Shown: positions 1 to 8,614 of the stretch, piece by piece | How positions within the stretch are numbered: the stretch's first letter is position 1 | Layout of the letters: each line of letters begins with the position of its first letter | From: Telluribacter humicola | Lineage (GTDB): Bacteria; Bacteroidota; Bacteroidia; Cytophagales; Spirosomataceae | NCBI RefSeq assembly: GCF_017355935.1 | Contig: NZ_JAFIQT010000006.1 | Coordinates: 1-64,000 of the forward strand | Length of the DNA stretch: 64,000 bases | Direction: 5' to 3' | The notes under the pieces: model-generated | Told to the model about the DNA's origin: nothing | Database searches by the model: none | The model's input: only the letters and a program-made list of their open reading frames with translations | Program-made: the position numbers and the translations under genes

Positions 1-210
1 ACTAGCCCAGAAGGGAGGCTGCAAGGTTAGCAAAAGAATAAAAGGAATTATGTAGAGGGCTAGTAATACAGAGGTCTTGATGATCATGCCTTTATCGGCA
101 TAACGTGTGTTATGGCTATCGATAAAATACTGATCCACCCTTTTTTTCAGGATCGGAAAGAACTCACTTTTTTCTAGTGCAGCAAATTTTACTTTTTCAT
201 TTAATTTCAT
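1..210 (-). CDS. Fatty acid desaturase, N-terminal part (runs off the window)
   Basis: The first 70 residues are present; the rest lies beyond the left edge. The protein begins MKLNEKVKF and continues with a charged helix (FFPILKKRVDQYF), a short linker and the start of a first membrane segment (about residues 45-64). This order matches bacterial membrane fatty-acid desaturases of the acyl-CoA/linoleoyl desaturase type, which use a di-iron centre held by histidine boxes to insert double bases-to-double bonds in membrane acyl chains. No histidine box lies in the visible part, so the call rests on the N-terminal pattern only. The ATG at 210 is the first possible start. No clear TAnnTTTG box is seen upstream. 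Confidence 0.6.
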   Translation of the reverse strand, partial: MKLNEKVKFAALEKSEFFPILKKRVDQYFIDSHNTRYADKGMIIKTSVLLALYIIPFILLLTLQPPFWAS

Positions 211-520
211 GTTATGGTAATCTGTGATTTGATGGTAATGGGTGTGGTGAAGGACTAAAAGAAGGAAGGATGGAAGAGAAGAAGTCTAAACCTAATCAAG
301 GAGCCGTTCTAATTCAAAACGTTAAGATTTGGGCTTTAGTTTAACACAGTATATAATGAACCCTTTCAGACTTGAAAAGGGAGTTTAATTAGTAACATCA
401 AGTACCGTTGTGCAGCACAAAAGAATTACAAAAAAAGGGAACACCTGTTAGTGCTCCCTTTCTAAACTAGTGTTGTTAAAATGCTTGTAAATCCTGTAAC
501 TAGTTGACTTACATGCTTTG
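211..520. other. Intergenic region between desaturase and tmRNA
   Basis: This 310-base stretch holds no convincing ORF. It contains the tmRNA terminator (430-460) and a second imperfect hairpin at 361-381 (CCCTTTCA paired with TGAAAAGGG, one bulge) without a clear T-tract. Confidence 0.5.
430..460 (-). terminator. Terminator of tmRNA
   Basis: Read on the minus strand, an 8-bp stem (GGGAGCAC / GTGTTCCC, with one G-T pair) is followed directly by seven T. It lies about 60 bases after the tmRNA 3' end. Confidence 0.75.
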
Positions 521-894
521 TTGTGGAGATGGAGGGATTCGAACCCTCGTCCAGAACAGGGAAGCCCTGCGTCTTCTACATGCTTATCCGTGATTGGATT
601 GTAGGGCTCAGACAGGGTTCACGGCGGACCTTCATCTAAGCCTTAGGTACTAGGATCTCGTCAGTTTTTCGTACCACTATACTGACCAGCATCGCATTTC
701 GACGCCCCTGATTCCGTTCGGCAATGCGTGGACCGGAGGGACGATGGCATTCGTCTAATCTATCAGATTAGGCGGCCATAGCGTAAGAAGCTTCGCCTGT
801 TATTGTTTGAAAGGCATTTTTTACAGGAGATACCCTCAACTCCCGACATGCTTACACACAGACCTTCAACCCGCTGTCAAAACCAGTCACCCCC
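521..894 (-). ncRNA. ssrA: Transfer-messenger RNA (tmRNA)
   Basis: tmRNA rescues ribosomes stalled on broken mRNAs and adds a degradation tag. The 5' end GGGGGUG (894-888) pairs with CAUCUCC (531-525) in a 7-bp acceptor stem that includes two G-U pairs. The T-arm GGTTCGAATCC lies just before the 3' end, and the typical GACTGGTTTTGACAGCG follows the 5' end. The reading frame at 797-768 encodes GEASYAMAA followed by TAA; the resume codon GGC is inferred from related Bacteroidota tags. The discriminator A is at 524 and is followed by CAA, so the CCA end is not encoded and must be added by CCA-adding enzyme. It is a one-piece tmRNA. Confidence 0.95.
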
Positions 895-944
895 ATTTTG
901 AAAAGCGATCAACGGTAGCAGGTCACACTAGCCGTTGTTGGTTG

Positions 945-952
945 CAAATATA
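945..952 (-). promoter_or_regulatory. Promoter -7 box for ssrA
   Basis: TATATTTG fits the Bacteroidota -7 consensus TAnnTTTG. It would start a precursor about 45 bases upstream of the mature 5' end. No matching -33 TTG is visible. Confidence 0.55.
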
Positions 953-968
953 CTACAATTATTAAGTA

Positions 969-1007
969 GGAATGGTTCTGGAAACAGAAAGATTCCAGAA
1001 CCATTCC
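969..1007 (-). terminator. Terminator after the TonB-dependent receptor
   Basis: A perfect 15-bp stem (GGAATGGTTCTGGAA and its complement) with a 9-base loop begins five bases after the receptor stop codon. The T-tract is weak. Confidence 0.6.
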
Positions 1008-1011
1008 GGGA

Positions 1012-3348
1012 CTAGAATTCCCAGCGGTAGCTAAGTACCGGAATCAGACCCAACTGATACTGCTGTACGACCTTCCGCTGCCATACATCGTAGTACCGGT
1101 ACGACTCATTCTGAGTGCCGGATATATTCTGGATGTCCAGGGCCAGCGTACGGCTGTACCTCTCCTTGTTTTTCTTCCAGTAGATACGCAGGTCGGGGCG
1201 GAAGTAGTCCTTAAGCTTTACCGTAAACGCGTTATTCACCTCATACACCGTAGCCAGTTCACTACGCGAAGCCTCTACGTTGATAGGGGTGTCACGGAAG
1301 CCACCAAACCACAGGATTCGGGTGTTGATACCCCAGATGCCATTCCGGTTGGTCTTGTACTCTTTACCTCCCGTAAAGCTAAAGGTATGGTTGCCGTTGT
1401 AGCGGGTACTGCGCCGGATACCGTCACCGCCCACGTAGGTGGAGTTGTAGAGGGAGCCGGATATCAACATGTAGTACGAGTCGGTCAGGAACTTCTGGTA
1501 GGATACTTCAAGCCCCACATTGCGACCCGTTCCGGCATTTTCTAATTCCTGATCTACGTACGTTTCGACCAGGTTCAGCGTCGAGAAGCTGGGGAGTACC
1601 CGGTAGCTCACCGCCGGTGATAGTGTTACGACGGGTACATCGTAGAGCTCCTGCCAGTAGGCTTCTACCTTGAGGCTGCTCGAGTTGGAAAGGTGGTACT
1701 GATAGCCCGCTACCAGATGGTGTGACTTGGTCAGGTCGAGGTAGCGGTTGGGGCGTTCCATGAGCCGGCTATTGCTGTTCTTGATGGCCAGGTATACCTG
1801 TGGCTGCTGCAACTGGCTGTGCAGCCCGTACGACAGACTAAGTACCTGCCGGGGAGTAGCCTGCCACTGCAGGGAAGCCCGGGGCTCCAGGGAGTTGGTC
1901 TTGTTGTAAGTATAGCTGTGGTAGTGCAGGCCGGCTTCGGAGGTTAGGGTAGGGGTAATGTTCCAGCGCCAGGAGAGGTAAGGCTGTACGACCAGACCCT
2001 GTAGCTGACCCTGAGCCAGTACCCGGCCTATGGATAAGATTTCGTCATCCTGGTAGGTAAGGAATATACCGGATTTGAGCAGGTTCTTCTCCCCCAGCCG
2101 ATGGGACAACGCCGTTGAGAACGACAGCCTTGTTTTATCAACAGCATCCCTCTCTGCAGGATAGCGGTCGGCTGTGTTGATGATAGAGTGCACGTAGCTG
2201 TCACGACGGCTGCTCAGGGCTGATGCCACCGCTACCGTACGCAAGCCGGTACGTGGCCCCAGGTTTATCGTATGGGTCAAACCCAGTGCTCCCATTTTAT
2301 TGGTATAGTCAATATCGAAGCCATCTTTCTGAACCAGCCATTGGGCTGTGTCGGGCTGGGACTTGAAAATATTGCTGCTGGTACCTCCTACACCAAAGAT
2401 GGTAAACTCACCGGCTCGTTGGGTAGGTACATTGATGTTGAAGGATAGATCCTGGTAGCGGATATCCTCCCCTCCAAAATTCACCCCCATAGCTCCCAGT
2501 AATCCTGTAAAGGAGTAGCGGTAGTTGACCAGGTAGGAGGCTTTTGAATTTTTGGAGAAGGGCCCTTCAGCCGCCACATCAAAGCCGATCAGGCTGGCCT
2601 GAGCGGTAAATTCCTGCTTCTCGTTGTTTCCCGCACGGAGCTTCATATCCATTACTCCCGATAGGGCATTGCCATATTCAGCAGGGAAAGCACCGGTCAG
2701 GAAGTAGGAGGTAGACAGTAGCTGGGTACTGAGGATATTGACGCCACCACCCGTTTGGGTAGGGCGGTCGCTGATGGTACCGGCATTGGTATGGTGGTTA
2801 GGATTGACAATCTCCACCCCTTCCAGCCGCCACTGCATCCCATTGGGGGTATTACCCCGGATCACCAGTCCGTTGGCCTGATCGTTGGATAGGATTACTC
2901 CCGGAAAGGAAGTAGTAACACGGGCCGGATCCATGTACGTAGCCGCGTAGCGGAGGGTTTGCTCAATGGTAATGGGCTGAATACTGTTGATAGCGGCCGG
3001 CCGAGTGGTCCTGACGGTAGTCTCCTGCAGCTGGGTGCTGGCTGGGCTAAGCTCGATATCCAGTACTTGTTCTTTTCCTGATTCGACCAGTACCTCCGGA
3101 ATGGTGAGCGTCTGGTAACCCAGGTAGTTGACTGCTACGGTATAACGTCCGACGGGTAGATTGCCGAATCGGAAATACCCCTGGTCATTGGAGGTAGTAC
3201 CGGTACCTGATGGAATCAGCTGTACGCTGGCGTTGGGGAGGGGCTGGTGGGTCTCCGCGTCCGTGATTTGACCTCTCAATGTGGAAGTAACGGTTTGAGC
3301 CCGGCTGATAGTAGTACAGAATAATAAAAGGAGTAGAAATCGTATCAT
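1012..3348 (-). CDS. TonB-dependent outer-membrane receptor with carboxypeptidase-regulatory-like domain
   Basis: The 778-residue protein has a signal peptide (1-18, ending SRAQ), a CarboxypepD_reg-like beta-sandwich (about 22-105), a plug domain (about 120-240, with VIRGNTPNG) and a C-terminal beta-barrel ending in the aromatic SYRWEF, as outer-membrane barrels do. Proteins of this type import siderophores, vitamins, peptides or glycans with energy from TonB-ExbBD; the substrate cannot be read from the sequence. An open frame continues upstream of ATG 3348 but would run into the TolC-like gene, and 3348 starts directly at a signal peptide. It is the last gene after an exporter operon, but a hairpin lies 14 bases before its start. 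No SusD partner is present, so it is not a classical SusC. Confidence 0.85.
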   Translation of the reverse strand: MIRFLLLLLFCTTISRAQTVTSTLRGQITDAETHQPLPNASVQLIPSGTGTTSNDQGYFRFGNLPVGRYTVAVNYLGYQTLTIPEVLVESGKEQVLDIELSPASTQLQETTVRTTRPAAINSIQPITIEQTLRYAATYMDPARVTTSFPGVILSNDQANGLVIRGNTPNGMQWRLEGVEIVNPNHHTNAGTISDRPTQTGGGVNILSTQLLSTSYFLTGAFPAEYGNALSGVMDMKLRAGNNEKQEFTAQASLIGFDVAAEGPFSKNSKASYLVNYRYSFTGLLGAMGVNFGGEDIRYQDLSFNINVPTQRAGEFTIFGVGGTSSNIFKSQPDTAQWLVQKDGFDIDYTNKMGALGLTHTINLGPRTGLRTVAVASALSSRRDSYVHSIINTADRYPAERDAVDKTRLSFSTALSHRLGEKNLLKSGIFLTYQDDEILSIGRVLAQGQLQGLVVQPYLSWRWNITPTLTSEAGLHYHSYTYNKTNSLEPRASLQWQATPRQVLSLSYGLHSQLQQPQVYLAIKNSNSRLMERPNRYLDLTKSHHLVAGYQYHLSNSSSLKVEAYWQELYDVPVVTLSPAVSYRVLPSFSTLNLVETYVDQELENAGTGRNVGLEVSYQKFLTDSYYMLISGSLYNSTYVGGDGIRRSTRYNGNHTFSFTGGKEYKTNRNGIWGINTRILWFGGFRDTPINVEASRSELATVYEVNNAFTVKLKDYFRPDLRIYWKKNKERYSRTLALDIQNISGTQNESYRYYDVWQRKVVQQYQLGLIPVLSYRWEF

Positions 3349-3361
3349 GTGTTTGTAAAGA

Positions 3362-3401
3362 CAAAAAATACCTTCGTTGCAGGTTATCAGCAACGAAGGT
3401 A
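3362..3401 (-). terminator. Hairpin between the TolC-like gene and the receptor (terminator or attenuator)
   Basis: A perfect 12-bp stem (TACCTTCGTTGC / GCAACGAAGGTA) with a 9-base loop is followed on the minus strand by six T. It ends 14 bases before the receptor ATG, so it should end or attenuate transcription from the exporter operon. Confidence 0.7.
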
Positions 3402-3428
3402 AAACATATCTTAGCAATCCTGAAAACT

Positions 3429-4859
3429 CTACTGCTGCCAATCGGCTAATCCGGCGGCGAAAAGCAGGGTAGCCAGAGCTTTTTCATATTTTGTTCGCAG
3501 TGATTCTACCTTTACCCGTAATTCATTGAGCTTAGCCTCGCGGGTATTGACCAGAAACAGGGAACTCTCTCCAATGTTGTACTTCCTGATCTCGGCGTTC
3601 AGGAGCAGCTCCTGATTCTGGACGGCACGTTGTTGTACAATGATCTGATCTTCCAGCAGCTTTACCTCATTAAAAGCCACGTTAATTTCATTGGATACTT
3701 CGCGCCGGGCCTGGGTCAGCTCCAGGTCATTCTGCAGCTGCTTAATCCGGATTTGCTGTAATTTGCCTCTTTCTTTCCGAAAGAGCAGCGGGAGGTAGAG
3801 ATCAACACTGAACTTATAGTTATCGTTGAGGTAAGGAAAGCCGGACTTGGTTTCAGAACCGTTAAAGGACAACCCGCGGTAGAGCGTAGAGGCATTGAAG
3901 AATATACTGGGCCTAAGCATTTCGCGCCCGAGCCGTTCATCAATACGTAACTGCTGACTCTTGATTTCAAACTTGAGCAGTTCGGGGTGTCGGAGCCGGG
4001 CCTGCTGCAGAAGGTCACTCAGGGTAGCATCCGTCAGTATTCGCCCCGCCGTTTGCTGAGGGATGGCGTCATCGGGTAGTTCGAGAGGTACCCGTTCTTT
4101 TCCCCACAAATGATTAGACAAGACCAGCCGGGCATTCTGCAGATCCAGTACCGCCTGGTTGTACTGTACCTGCCGGTCCTGTAGCGTCACGAGGGCCTCG
4201 GTGGTATCAATGGCCGCTATATCCCCGATAAGGGCCCGCTGGCGGGTAGCCCGGAAGCGGGTTTCGGCCAGTTGGTAAAAATCCTGAATGAGCCGGTACT
4301 GCTGGTAGGCAAAGTACCAGTTCCAGTAGTCTTTCGCGGCGGTCAGTACAATCTTGTTGACCGCCTTAACCCGCTCAGCATCGGCAATATCCTGAAATAG
4401 TACGGCCTGCCTGAGGGTAGCGCGTCGGGAGTCGATCAATAGTCCCTGGCCCAGTGGTACGGTCAGGCCCAGGTAGGTAATACCTTCAGGACCGGTACGA
4501 ATATCATCGCTGAGGGTTTCGCCCACGTTGCGGTCCCACCCAACCTTGAGGTCAGCACCACCCAGCCACACGGGTACTTTCAGGAAAAAATCGCTGCGGT
4601 TGAAGTACTCCTTGCCCTTGTACACTTTTCGGTCAAAGGTACCCTGAATACTGGGGTCCAATCCGCCACGGGCAATGAGCAGGTCACGCCGGGCGCTCTC
4701 AGCGATCAGGTCACTCTGCTGTACCACAGGATGGTAGCTGAGTACCTGCTGAAAAAACTCCCGGTACGTAAATACCCTTGAACTGTCGGGAATCTGCGCC
4801 TGAGTGATGTTGCTACAAAGTAAGCCTGCTATAAGTAGCAGATAGCTGTATCTTAACAT
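3429..4859 (-). CDS. TolC-family outer-membrane efflux protein
   Basis: The 476-residue protein has a signal peptide (1-21, ending ITQAQ) and the two-repeat, largely helical pattern of the outer-membrane efflux (OEP) family. The region rich in Gln, Arg and Glu (about 160-260 and 330-450) forms the long coiled-coil barrel that joins the adaptor. It would be the outer-membrane exit duct of the exporter encoded just upstream: the HlyD-like adaptor ends 45 bases before its ATG, which points to one transcript. A hairpin follows the stop. Length is normal for the family. The cargo is unknown. Confidence 0.85.
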   Translation of the reverse strand: MLRYSYLLLIAGLLCSNITQAQIPDSSRVFTYREFFQQVLSYHPVVQQSDLIAESARRDLLIARGGLDPSIQGTFDRKVYKGKEYFNRSDFFLKVPVWLGGADLKVGWDRNVGETLSDDIRTGPEGITYLGLTVPLGQGLLIDSRRATLRQAVLFQDIADAERVKAVNKIVLTAAKDYWNWYFAYQQYRLIQDFYQLAETRFRATRQRALIGDIAAIDTTEALVTLQDRQVQYNQAVLDLQNARLVLSNHLWGKERVPLELPDDAIPQQTAGRILTDATLSDLLQQARLRHPELLKFEIKSQQLRIDERLGREMLRPSIFFNASTLYRGLSFNGSETKSGFPYLNDNYKFSVDLYLPLLFRKERGKLQQIRIKQLQNDLELTQARREVSNEINVAFNEVKLLEDQIIVQQRAVQNQELLLNAEIRKYNIGESSLFLVNTREAKLNELRVKVESLRTKYEKALATLLFAAGLADWQQ

Positions 4860-4904
4860 GGTTCATTTCATTTAGCCTAACTGGCTCGCTCAGAGCCGTC
4901 ATTA

Positions 4905-6272
4905 CTATTTCTTTCCTTCCTCCTTGGGCGAAGCCGTTATTTTATCCAGCTGCTTCTGATTCAGATCCGGCGGGAAGCCATTGAGCTGACGCCAGAGCTC
5001 GTACCATACCGGTACATCGTTGAGCATTACCCAGCCGTATACACCCGATCCGATACGTATGGCCTCGGGCCACTCTTCATCCGGCTTGGGAGTAACCAGT
5101 AGCCGGTATTGGCCATTGGCACTATTAACCTGGTCCACCACCTGGACTATACCTCCGAAAGTACCTATTGAAGCATCAGGCCAACCGGCGAACTGTAATG
5201 CCGGCCATCCGTCAAATTCCAGCCGTACCTCCCGACCTATTGTTACGAGTGGCACATCGGTTGGTCTGATGTACAGCTCGACGGCCCGGTTAGGATTATG
5301 AGGTTGCAGCGTAGCTACGGATTCCCCTTCCTTGATGGTTTCGCCGAGGCCAGCTTTAAGGGTCCGTACTACAAAGCCTGACTGAGGTGCCCTTACTATG
5401 TACCGGTTCTGACGCTGTTCGATGTTGGCAAACTTATTCACCAGTTTAGACAGCTCCGATTGCGCATCGGCCAGGCTGGAAAGGGCAGTACTACGGTCCG
5501 AGATGGCTTTGGATATTTTGTCCTGGTACTCGGCCTGTAAAGACCCCAGCTCAAGGCGGGCATTGATCAGTTCCTGACGCGCGATACCCAGTTTGTTTTC
5601 CTGCGAGACTAGCTTAGCGTTGTCTTCCTGCAGTTTAAGACGACGTGTTTCCAGATCCGTAAGCGAAAACAGCCCGTCCTTATAACCCAGCTCATAGCGC
5701 TGGAGGCGGGTCTGCGCTATCTGGTAGTTGGTACGCTGGGCGATTAGATCAGTACTATCATTTAACACTTTCAGCCGGGCCTGATCTACCTTGTTACGGG
5801 CTTTCTGCAGACTGAGCTGGAGTCCTGACCGGAGCGCCTCTATCTGCTGATCCAGCGCTACCACCTTATCTTCGTAGCTGCCGATGGCTGACTTTTTGGC
5901 TTCGATCTGCTCCTGCGTACGTGCCAGTACCTGGGGGTCCAGGTAGTCATCCTTGATCTCTGACAGGGCCAGGATGGTATCTCCCGCCTGGACCAGTTGT
6001 CCTTCATCAACATACCATTTTTCGATGCGGCCGGGTATGGCATTCTGAATATTCTGAGGGCGGTCGGTAGGGCTGAAGGCAGTTACGTTACCAGTACCGC
6101 GGATATTCTGCTGCCAGGGCAGAAACAGCGTTACCACCACGATCACCACGATCACCCGCATCATCCGGGCAAAACGTAATCCCGTACGTGGTGTACTGAG
6201 GGTACTAAGCGCCTGGAGATTATATTTTTGTATTACTTCGTCGTTAACTCGCTGACGAGATATATTAAGCAT
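4905..6272 (-). CDS. HlyD-family periplasmic adaptor (membrane fusion protein)
   Basis: The 455-residue protein has a short cytoplasmic N-terminus, one membrane helix (about 36-54), a split lipoyl half-motif (VDEGQLVQAGD at about 90-100, GETIKEGESV at about 310-320), a long coiled-coil hairpin between them (about 115-285) and a C-terminal beta domain. This is the layout of adaptors linking an inner-membrane ABC exporter to TolC. It lies 40 bases after the ABC gene and 45 before the TolC-like gene. The single membrane anchor, rather than a lipobox, resembles type I secretion and NHLM-type adaptors more than RND ones (inference). Confidence 0.88.
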   Translation of the reverse strand: MLNISRQRVNDEVIQKYNLQALSTLSTPRTGLRFARMMRVIVVIVVVTLFLPWQQNIRGTGNVTAFSPTDRPQNIQNAIPGRIEKWYVDEGQLVQAGDTILALSEIKDDYLDPQVLARTQEQIEAKKSAIGSYEDKVVALDQQIEALRSGLQLSLQKARNKVDQARLKVLNDSTDLIAQRTNYQIAQTRLQRYELGYKDGLFSLTDLETRRLKLQEDNAKLVSQENKLGIARQELINARLELGSLQAEYQDKISKAISDRSTALSSLADAQSELSKLVNKFANIEQRQNRYIVRAPQSGFVVRTLKAGLGETIKEGESVATLQPHNPNRAVELYIRPTDVPLVTIGREVRLEFDGWPALQFAGWPDASIGTFGGIVQVVDQVNSANGQYRLLVTPKPDEEWPEAIRIGSGVYGWVMLNDVPVWYELWRQLNGFPPDLNQKQLDKITASPKEEGKK

Positions 6273-6312
6273 AGTTACTAGTTAGTTTATCCTGTTTCGT
6301 ATCAGATTGTAC

Positions 6313-8523
6313 CTACACAGATTCCAATTGGTGGTTGATCAGTTTCTGAAAACGACTGTCCTTGCTGACTTCCTGATAGTTACCTAAGGCAATGATCTCT
6401 CCTTCGTACAGAACCATCACTTTATCACACAGCTTCATCTTTTCCGGGTTATTGGATATAATGATGAGTGACCATGGATTCTGACGGTCGGTCAGGAAGT
6501 TTACGATCCGCATACGCTCGGACTTCTCGAGGCTCTGCAGGTCATTGATCATCAGCAGGCGAGGCCGGTTGATAATAGATCGGGCTATGGTAACTTTTTT
6601 GATAAAGCTTTCCGAGAAGCGACGCCCACCGGGTACCATCATAGTATTAATTCCCTCCGGTTGGCGGCTTATCACTTCATTTAGCTTTAGCGCATTAATC
6701 ACCCATTCCAGATCATCTAAGGTTACTCCCTTACGGCCCAGCGTGATATTCTCCAGGATAGTACCTTCAAAAATATCGTCATTGGTGACGTTTTTTTCGA
6801 TGTAGGTACGCAGGCTGTTGACGTTCAGGTCGCGCAGTGATATACCATTGTACATGACGCCACCCTCATAGTTGGTAAGCAGTCCCGACAGTACTTTCAG
6901 GAGTGTGTCCTTACCCGAACCATTAGTACCTGTAATACAAAGACGCTCGCCTGCATTAAGCGTGAATGATACATCCCGTAAGGTGTATTTATGATGCTCA
7001 TCGTATTGATAATTCAGGTTTACAACCTGTAGGGACAGCCCTTTGGTTACATCGGCGGGTTTGAAGTTGAATCCTTCGTCCTTTTCTAGCGGCAGGTCGG
7101 TGACTGCGCCCAGTTTTTCGACGGCCGTCAGGGCGTCAAATATGACGTCGATACTCTGGATCAATTTTTCGACGGAGCTGGTCAATAGCACGATTACGAT
7201 CTCAGAAGCTACAAACTGTCCGAGCGAGATCTGACGGTTTACTACCAGGATGGTTCCCAGGATGAGCAGACCTCCGATCACCGTGGTCTTGAAGCCTACG
7301 GCATGCCAGAAAAACGTCAGCAGTACCTTAAAGTGATTTTTACGATAATTGAGGTAGTTGTTGACATAGCCATCCATCTTATCAATGGGGAGGTTAGACG
7401 AACCGGCCAGTTTGAATGAGTTTAAAGACCTGGCGATATCTTCCAGCCACTGCACTACCTTATACTTGTACTTGGACTCCACCAGACTTGTCTGAAGACC
7501 TTTGGGACCATTGAAGTAGATGATTAGTGACAGGATACCGAACGTAAGCAGCCCGAATGCAATAAAGAAGGGATGGTAGAATGACAGCAGCAGGATACCA
7601 AATATAATCTGAAGTACGGCACCGGTAATATCGATCAGGATCTTGGGCAGGGCTTTCTGAACCGTGATCACGTCAAAAAAGCGGTTCATCAACTCGGGCG
7701 GGTAGTAGCCCAGCAGCGCGTCGGTTCGGATGCGGGGGGTACGGTAGGTAAACTCATAGGCCGCCTTGGCAAATACCCGTTGCTGTAACACCTCCACCAG
7801 CGAAACCTGGTAGATCTGCAGGATACCCGTAAGCAATACCCCCAGGATTACAAGCCCCACCAACAGGTACACCGAGCTGAATACCATTCCTCCTGATATA
7901 AGGTTGATAATGGCCTGAAAACCAAGTGGAATAGAGAGCGTTATGATACCAACGACAATGGCATAGAGGTAGATATACCCGATATCCTTGCGCTCGTTGG
8001 TGAGGAGCCGGTAAAGCCGTTGCAAAGGTGTGAGTGGTTTCTGACTTTCACCCGGCTTTTGGTTCATACTTACCAGGGTTTCCATCGGAAAGGCCGTGAA
8101 GTACATCGCCTGGCCGTTTTTAGCGGTATCAGGAGTATCCTGAAAAACTACCGGATTACGCACCGGGGATTGTGCCGTAGTAACGCGCCCCTGTGCCTCG
8201 ATACGTTCGTGCAGGGGAGTGCCTTTGACCGTTTTACCTCCGATCACTGGTACAATGTTCTGCCCTTCCCGTTCCAGATATAAGATAGGATAGTTAGACT
8301 CTCCTAATAGCTGATCCAGCTTAGTAGGAGCTATATGACTACCAACAAAAGTAAGATTATACTTATGGGCTGTGGATATAAGATCACTGATAAAGCGTGA
8401 TAATTCATCCGACGAGTAGGTAACCGAGTAAATACCATCGGGAATGGTGTGGGGTTTCCCCTCGCCCTTTCCTAAGGCATTACTTAGTTGTTTACAAATG
8501 GTATGAATAAGTTTGGTATCCAT
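6313..8523 (-). CDS. ABC exporter with a degenerate ATPase domain
   Basis: The 736-residue protein has an N-terminal domain of about 165 residues that could be a C39-like, non-proteolytic domain (weak), a six-helix exporter membrane domain (about 175-450) and a C-terminal nucleotide-binding domain (about 490-730). The fold is that of type I secretion exporters, but the catalytic motifs are altered. Walker A reads GTNGSGKD, with Asp for Ser/Thr (about 530). The Q-loop reads NVTNDD, with Asn for Gln (about 578). FSESF replaces LSGGQ (about 636). Walker B ends LLMINDL, with Leu for the catalytic Glu (about 657). The H-loop reads ISNN, with no His (about 688). I re-read these codons on the minus strand and see no frameshift. 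It is the first gene of the operon with the HlyD and TolC homologues, so it probably still acts there, but ordinary ATP hydrolysis is doubtful. Confidence 0.85.
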   Translation of the reverse strand: MDTKLIHTICKQLSNALGKGEGKPHTIPDGIYSVTYSSDELSRFISDLISTAHKYNLTFVGSHIAPTKLDQLLGESNYPILYLEREGQNIVPVIGGKTVKGTPLHERIEAQGRVTTAQSPVRNPVVFQDTPDTAKNGQAMYFTAFPMETLVSMNQKPGESQKPLTPLQRLYRLLTNERKDIGYIYLYAIVVGIITLSIPLGFQAIINLISGGMVFSSVYLLVGLVILGVLLTGILQIYQVSLVEVLQQRVFAKAAYEFTYRTPRIRTDALLGYYPPELMNRFFDVITVQKALPKILIDITGAVLQIIFGILLLSFYHPFFIAFGLLTFGILSLIIYFNGPKGLQTSLVESKYKYKVVQWLEDIARSLNSFKLAGSSNLPIDKMDGYVNNYLNYRKNHFKVLLTFFWHAVGFKTTVIGGLLILGTILVVNRQISLGQFVASEIVIVLLTSSVEKLIQSIDVIFDALTAVEKLGAVTDLPLEKDEGFNFKPADVTKGLSLQVVNLNYQYDEHHKYTLRDVSFTLNAGERLCITGTNGSGKDTLLKVLSGLLTNYEGGVMYNGISLRDLNVNSLRTYIEKNVTNDDIFEGTILENITLGRKGVTLDDLEWVINALKLNEVISRQPEGINTMMVPGGRRFSESFIKKVTIARSIINRPRLLMINDLQSLEKSERMRIVNFLTDRQNPWSLIIISNNPEKMKLCDKVMVLYEGEIIALGNYQEVSKDSRFQKLINHQLESV

Positions 8524-8614
8524 TGAGTGGGTTTATTGTCGATAGTATTTTCTACAAGTACCTGAAGGTTTGCTCCAAGTTTACAACCAATTTTTGTATT
8601 ATCAGTTTGTGCGA

